64,000 nucleotides of DNA from Micavibrio sp. UBA6147 (GTDB lineage: Bacteria; Pseudomonadota; Alphaproteobacteria; Micavibrionales; UBA1664). This document shows, one piece after another, positions 60,293-64,000 of this stretch. The notes under the pieces were generated by a model. That model saw only the letters and a program-made list of their open reading frames with translations, ran no database searches and had not been told where the DNA came from. Positions within the stretch are counted from its first letter, which is position 1, and every line of letters starts with the position of its first letter. The DNA is taken from contig DIUX01000001.1 in the NCBI GenBank assembly GCA_002423185.1, positions 578,050-642,049 of the forward strand, given 5' to 3'. The position numbers and the translations under genes were made by a program.

Positions 60293-61589
60293 ACAAAGCA
60301 TGATACAAGGCATGACGCCGGCTACGCCCATTCCGGCGTCCAGCAGCACGACCATTATGCCCGCGCAAGAGCTGTCCCAAACCAGCCCCCAGAGACAGAG
60401 CCAGACCCAGAGCCAAAAAAATCAGGAAGGCCCACAAGGCCAAGACGGCCAAGAAGGGAAAGACCCGAACTACCAGCAATGCGTTCGATGCGTCATGGAC
60501 ACGACCGACCCCGAAATTCATTTCAACAAAGACGGCGTATGCAGCCATTGCCAAGAATTTGACCGCTATGCCAACACCATCTGGTCGCCCGACCAAAAAG
60601 GCGCTGCATTGCTCGAATCCATGGCGGCGAAAATCCGCGCCTATGGAAAGAATAAGGAATATGACTGCATTGTCGGGATGAGCGGCGGGGTCGACAGCTC
60701 TTATTTGCTCTATCTCGCCGTCCGCGTCATGAAACTCCGCCCCTTGGCGGTGCATGTTGATGCCGGATGGAATTCGGAACTCGCCGTACGCAACATTGAA
60801 AACCTGTGTAAAGGCCTGAATGTCGAGTTATTCACCCATGTTGTCGATTGGGAAGAAATGCGCGACTTGCAATTGGCGTATTTAAAGTCCGGCGTGCCGA
60901 ACCAAGACGTTCCGCAAGACCATATTTTCTTTTCCAGACTTTATGAATTCGCCATCAAAAACGACATTAAATATGTCCTGAGCGGTGCCAACCACGCCAC
61001 CGAATCCGTCTTGCCGAAGGCTTGGGGCTATAATGCCGCCGATTGCCGCCAGATCAAGGCGATCCACAAATTATTCGGCACGCGCCCGCTGGAACAATTC
61101 CTGATGACCGGCCTGTTCAAGACCTATCTTTACTATCCCTATGTCAAGCGTATGAAACTTGTGCGCCCGCTCGACCTCATCAATTATAACAAGGCCGAAG
61201 GAATTGAATTTCTCGCCAATGAATTTGATTGGGTGTATTACGGCGGCAAACATTTTGAATCGCGCTGGACACGGTTTTTCCAGTCTTATTACCTGCCGAA
61301 GAAATTCGGCTATGACAAGCGCTTGGCGCATTTATCCAGCCTGATCCTGTCCGGCCAGACAACGCGTGAAGACGCCCTCAAGGAACTTGCCAAACTCCCA
61401 TATAACGAGAGCACCTTGGCAAACGACCTTGAATATATCGCCAAAAAACTGTGGATTTCCGTGGAGGAACTCGAAGCCTTTGTCGCCGCACCAAACCGCC
61501 GCCATGAAGACTATCCCAGCAATATGGCGTTTGAAGAATTCCTGCGCTTTGTGAAGCGCAGTTTGCAAAAACTCGGCATCCGCCTCTAG
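60270..61589 (+). CDS. N-acetyl-sugar amidotransferase (WbpG/PseA-like) with a Gln-rich N-terminus
   Basis: PP-loop ATPase that, with the HisH/HisF pair, turns an acetamido group of a sugar into acetamidino. From residue 75 it has QCVRCVMDTTDPEIHFNKDG and CSHCQEF (Cys pairs for a metal), the PP-loop in CIVGMSGGVDSSYLLYL near 133, and LSGANHATES near 240. The first 70 residues are an unusual Gln/Ser/Thr/Pro-rich stretch (SQTSPQRQSQTQSQKNQEG within) absent from typical members, which begin near the CVRC motif. The gene starts 23 bases inside the HisF-like gene. Confidence 0.92.
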   Translation: MSTQTQPKQSMIQGMTPATPIPASSSTTIMPAQELSQTSPQRQSQTQSQKNQEGPQGQDGQEGKDPNYQQCVRCVMDTTDPEIHFNKDGVCSHCQEFDRYANTIWSPDQKGAALLESMAAKIRAYGKNKEYDCIVGMSGGVDSSYLLYLAVRVMKLRPLAVHVDAGWNSELAVRNIENLCKGLNVELFTHVVDWEEMRDLQLAYLKSGVPNQDVPQDHIFFSRLYEFAIKNDIKYVLSGANHATESVLPKAWGYNAADCRQIKAIHKLFGTRPLEQFLMTGLFKTYLYYPYVKRMKLVRPLDLINYNKAEGIEFLANEFDWVYYGGKHFESRWTRFFQSYYLPKKFGYDKRLAHLSSLILSGQTTREDALKELAKLPYNESTLANDLEYIAKKLWISVEELEAFVAAPNRRHEDYPSNMAFEEFLRFVKRSLQKLGIRL

Positions 61590-61622
61590 GCAAAAAAGCC
61601 CAGCATCCGCCTTTAAAAATCT

Positions 61623-62876
61623 CTATTTTTTCACCAGATTCAAAACGCAATAAACGGCATGCCAAACAATGGATATGACCGTATAGGCCACCAGCATCTG
61701 TTCAATCGGCATAGGATAGACTATTGCGTATACATACAGCCCCGCAAGCGACAGCAACAAAGAAAAATATGTCACGAATTTAAGGCGGTTCAACCCCTTC
61801 ATAATGGCATAACGGGCAAAGGCCTGTGACGACAGATGGATAATCAATGTCGGAACGAGCAAAAGCGAATATCCATACATCGGCCGCCATTCAATGGGGA
61901 TATACGCCAAAATCCAAGGCTGCCCCAGCAAATAAAACGCATACCATCCGACAAGCACAAGCACCGTCGATCCCGCCAAAATAAGCGTCAAAACATAGCG
62001 CGGCAAACTCCACCCAAAACCGGACAAAACACCTTGTTTGTTATTCACACTACCATGATATAAATCGGCGATAACCTTGCCGACAATCCCCGAAGGCACA
62101 AGGAATAAACGGATCACCATCGCGGCAATCCCGCCTTCCTTGACTCCGTATAATGTGCTGATCGCCAAAAAGGGGAACCATGTAATCACCATCTCTACCA
62201 GCGCCCCGCCCATGTACCACAGCGTATCCGAACGATAGCCATGCATGGTTTGCCGCATCTGAGCAAAGGATGTGAAACGCAAAATACGCCGCAGGCTGAA
62301 ATTCCTATACGCCAAAGACGAAATCGCGGCCATCCGCCCGACAATATCCCCAAAAACCATCCCAAGCGGCGACAGGCTCATCCAACCAAAGAAAAACTGG
62401 CTGCCTGAGCGCCCGCCGTGATTGACAAAATTACTGAGGGATAATGCGTTATATTTTTCATTGCGCACGCATAAAAACTGCTTCGCCGAGAGCAAATTTG
62501 CAAGGCTCGCGGACACAAACGTCAAACACGCAAAAATAAACGGATATTTGATCTCTTCGATATGGGAATATATCGGCCATAACACCAACACGGCCAAAAG
62601 CCCGCCAAGTGAGAGGCTCAGATACAAAACGAGATTCACCAATTTATAGGTGTCATCATCATCCTTGCCGTTGGTGATTTGCGATTCATAGCCCAGCGTA
62701 ATCGGGCCGGACAAAAAAGCCGTGAAATAGGCGTAATACGAAAAAACACCAAACATTTCAGGCGTAAAAAAATGCGTAAAAAGGGGCAGGAAAAGAATAG
62801 CCACCAAATGCCCCAGCACCATCCCGCTCAACAACGTGGCAAAACTATGCGCCTTGGCTCTTTTCAGGATGGACAT
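61623..62876 (-). CDS. Wzx-type oligosaccharide flippase
   Basis: A 417-residue protein with about 12 hydrophobic helices and short loops, as in MOP-superfamily flippases that move lipid-linked sugar repeats across the inner membrane. KAHSFATLLSGMVLGHLVAI at the start, GVFSYYAYFTAFLSGPITLG near residue 43, and ESQITNGKDDDD match the Wzx/RfbX style. It is convergent with the amidotransferase gene and 10 bases after the polymerase-like gene. Confidence 0.87.
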   Translation of the reverse strand: MSILKRAKAHSFATLLSGMVLGHLVAILFLPLFTHFFTPEMFGVFSYYAYFTAFLSGPITLGYESQITNGKDDDDTYKLVNLVLYLSLSLGGLLAVLVLWPIYSHIEEIKYPFIFACLTFVSASLANLLSAKQFLCVRNEKYNALSLSNFVNHGGRSGSQFFFGWMSLSPLGMVFGDIVGRMAAISSLAYRNFSLRRILRFTSFAQMRQTMHGYRSDTLWYMGGALVEMVITWFPFLAISTLYGVKEGGIAAMVIRLFLVPSGIVGKVIADLYHGSVNNKQGVLSGFGWSLPRYVLTLILAGSTVLVLVGWYAFYLLGQPWILAYIPIEWRPMYGYSLLLVPTLIIHLSSQAFARYAIMKGLNRLKFVTYFSLLLSLAGLYVYAIVYPMPIEQMLVAYTVISIVWHAVYCVLNLVKK

Positions 62877-62886
62877 AGACTCTGAC

Positions 62887-64000
62887 CTAACGCTTCCACC
62901 CTATATACATGACGATAAGCGAGGGAATCATGACCCCTTGCGCCACAACCAAAGCCTGTATCGAGGCATGGGGAAGCAATAACCCAAGCGCTGCAACCAT
63001 GCTGTAATACGCGGCCATGGCCACAGGCTCAGTATTGTACCAAAAAAACGAACCAAGCCGGATGAGCATCAATCCAAAAACCGCCAAAATCCATCCAGCC
63101 CAGCCCATCCTCAGATACGCATCGGCATCAATCCCTGCATAGGCGTGAGCGGAATCTAAATAAATCTTTGGAAAACGTGACGCCAAAGACCAATTTCCAA
63201 CACGCTGTGACAAGTGCTTATAGCCGCTATCATGTTCCGTGCGCACCAATTCCGAAAATCCGGCATAGCTGTGATAAAGACTATAATCATACCAACGCTG
63301 CGCCATTTCGGACGGCACAAGGAACCATCGGTAAATCAGGTATTTATACGCCCGTGTCACATGACATTTCATATCGGGGCATTCATGAGCGGTACTATCA
63401 ATAAACGGCGTGTCATCCTTGGCCGGAATCAAGCCACCTGACACAACACGCGTGTGGTCCCCAAGGGTCAAGTGGGCGAGGGGGTGGCTCTCGTCAAATT
63501 TCCATTCCGCCAGAAGCTCCTGATAAGTTTTTTCGTCAATTTTCTCCTTGCTGTCAGATGCGTTTTTAAGCAAGAAAAATCCGACAAATATCCCGATAAA
63601 GGCCGTGAAAATCCCCACAATCACGAGATACGCAATCGAGCGGCGGTACAAGAGCCCGATCGCCGCCACCACCAAACACATCACAAGCACCAAAACAGGC
63701 GCCTTCGCGAGCGAAGCCATGGCATAGAAAACAGTCAGAAGAAACAATAAAAACGCCAAAACATAGCGGCGATAAATCACCAAAATCGCAATAGAAATCG
63801 GCGAAAAAATCGGCGTCAGCCAGTTAAAAGCATATTTTAAAAGAAAATGAAAATCCGCCTCGCGCGAAAAATCATCCCGCATATCAATCAGCGCCATCGG
63901 GTCGGTATTGCCGGAGATGAGCTCCAGCACCGGAATCTTCCCGATCAACGATAGATGAAGGATAATCCCGCCCACAGTCAAAGAAGGCAGGACATAGAGC
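62887..64000 (-). CDS. Wzy-like O-antigen polymerase (N-terminus outside window)
   Basis: At least 371 residues, open to the window edge without a start. It has many hydrophobic helices (ILVIYRRYVLAFLLFLLTVF, VLVLVMCLVVAAIGLLYRRS) and one large loop in the middle (about 120 residues, with HLTLGDHTRVVSGG and CPDMKCHVTRAYKYLIYRW), the topology of Wzy polymerases and O-antigen ligases. Such proteins share little sequence, so the call rests on topology and the adjacent flippase. The two genes are co-directional and 10 bases apart. Confidence 0.72.
   Translation of the reverse strand, partial: LYVLPSLTVGGIILHLSLIGKIPVLELISGNTDPMALIDMRDDFSREADFHFLLKYAFNWLTPIFSPISIAILVIYRRYVLAFLLFLLTVFYAMASLAKAPVLVLVMCLVVAAIGLLYRRSIAYLVIVGIFTAFIGIFVGFFLLKNASDSKEKIDEKTYQELLAEWKFDESHPLAHLTLGDHTRVVSGGLIPAKDDTPFIDSTAHECPDMKCHVTRAYKYLIYRWFLVPSEMAQRWYDYSLYHSYAGFSELVRTEHDSGYKHLSQRVGNWSLASRFPKIYLDSAHAYAGIDADAYLRMGWAGWILAVFGLMLIRLGSFFWYNTEPVAMAAYYSMVAALGLLLPHASIQALVVAQGVMIPSLIVMYIGWKR

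Overview
The window is a compact chromosomal segment of an alphaproteobacterium. The evidence is gene content and order: an F0 operon with both b and b' subunits (atpI-B-E-b'-b), a CcrM-type GANTC DNA methyltransferase next to rnhB, the nadD-rsfS-rlmH-envC-ctpA-deacetylase-rppH string, a tol operon preceded by ruvCAB, DsbA next to SMC, and DciA-like next to mutY. Base composition looks slightly GC-rich. Which alphaproteobacterial order it belongs to cannot be fixed from the sequence; a deep-branching, Micavibrio- or Rhodospirillales-like lineage is only a guess. No insertion sequence, CRISPR array, integrase or rRNA operon was seen.

Layout. 1-7.4 kb: the 3'-truncated gap gene, a small DEDD exonuclease gene, tkt, zapA with a 6S RNA behind it, 5-formyl-THF cyclo-ligase, a YmdB-type phosphodiesterase, and a response regulator with an unknown partner. 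7.5-15.5 kb: yebC, a VOC protein, ruvC-ruvA-ruvB and ybgC-tolQ-tolR-tolA-tolB, closed by a strong terminator; pal does not follow. 15.6-23.4 kb (minus strand): an FkbM methyltransferase, then rppH, a degenerate polysaccharide deacetylase homologue, ctpA, envC, rlmH, rsfS and nadD. 23.5-30.9 kb (minus): the F0 part of ATP synthase, then smc and a DsbA-like protein. 31-43.5 kb: an ABC exporter, unknown and OmpA-like proteins, an inositol-phosphatase-family gene, efp, a DciA-like gene, mutY with a coupled exported protein, midA-lgt-folB, and ccrM behind a dense cluster of its own target sites, convergent with rnhB. 43.5-51 kb (minus): two tandem aminopeptidase N paralogues, then obgE, rpmA and rplU. 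51.2-58.8 kb: hemN, a DnaQ-like exonuclease, then a run of orphan genes around a tRNA-Pro, including a membrane-anchored HExxH protein, a PDZ-M48 lipoprotein and small membrane proteins. 58.9-64 kb: a surface-sugar locus with a three-gene acetamidino-sugar cassette (HisH-like, HisF-like, amidotransferase), facing a Wzx-type flippase and a 5'-truncated Wzy-like polymerase.

Envelope biology recurs throughout: Tol system, EnvC/CtpA murein remodelling, Lgt, lipoprotein and anchored metalloproteases, and O-antigen-type synthesis. Most of the window is conserved housekeeping. The least explained parts are the 53.7-58.8 kb orphan block, the dense GANTC cluster before ccrM, the extended b' subunit, and the deacetylase homologue that has lost its metal-binding motifs. 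I did not find a clearly new multi-gene system; the orphan block is the best candidate.
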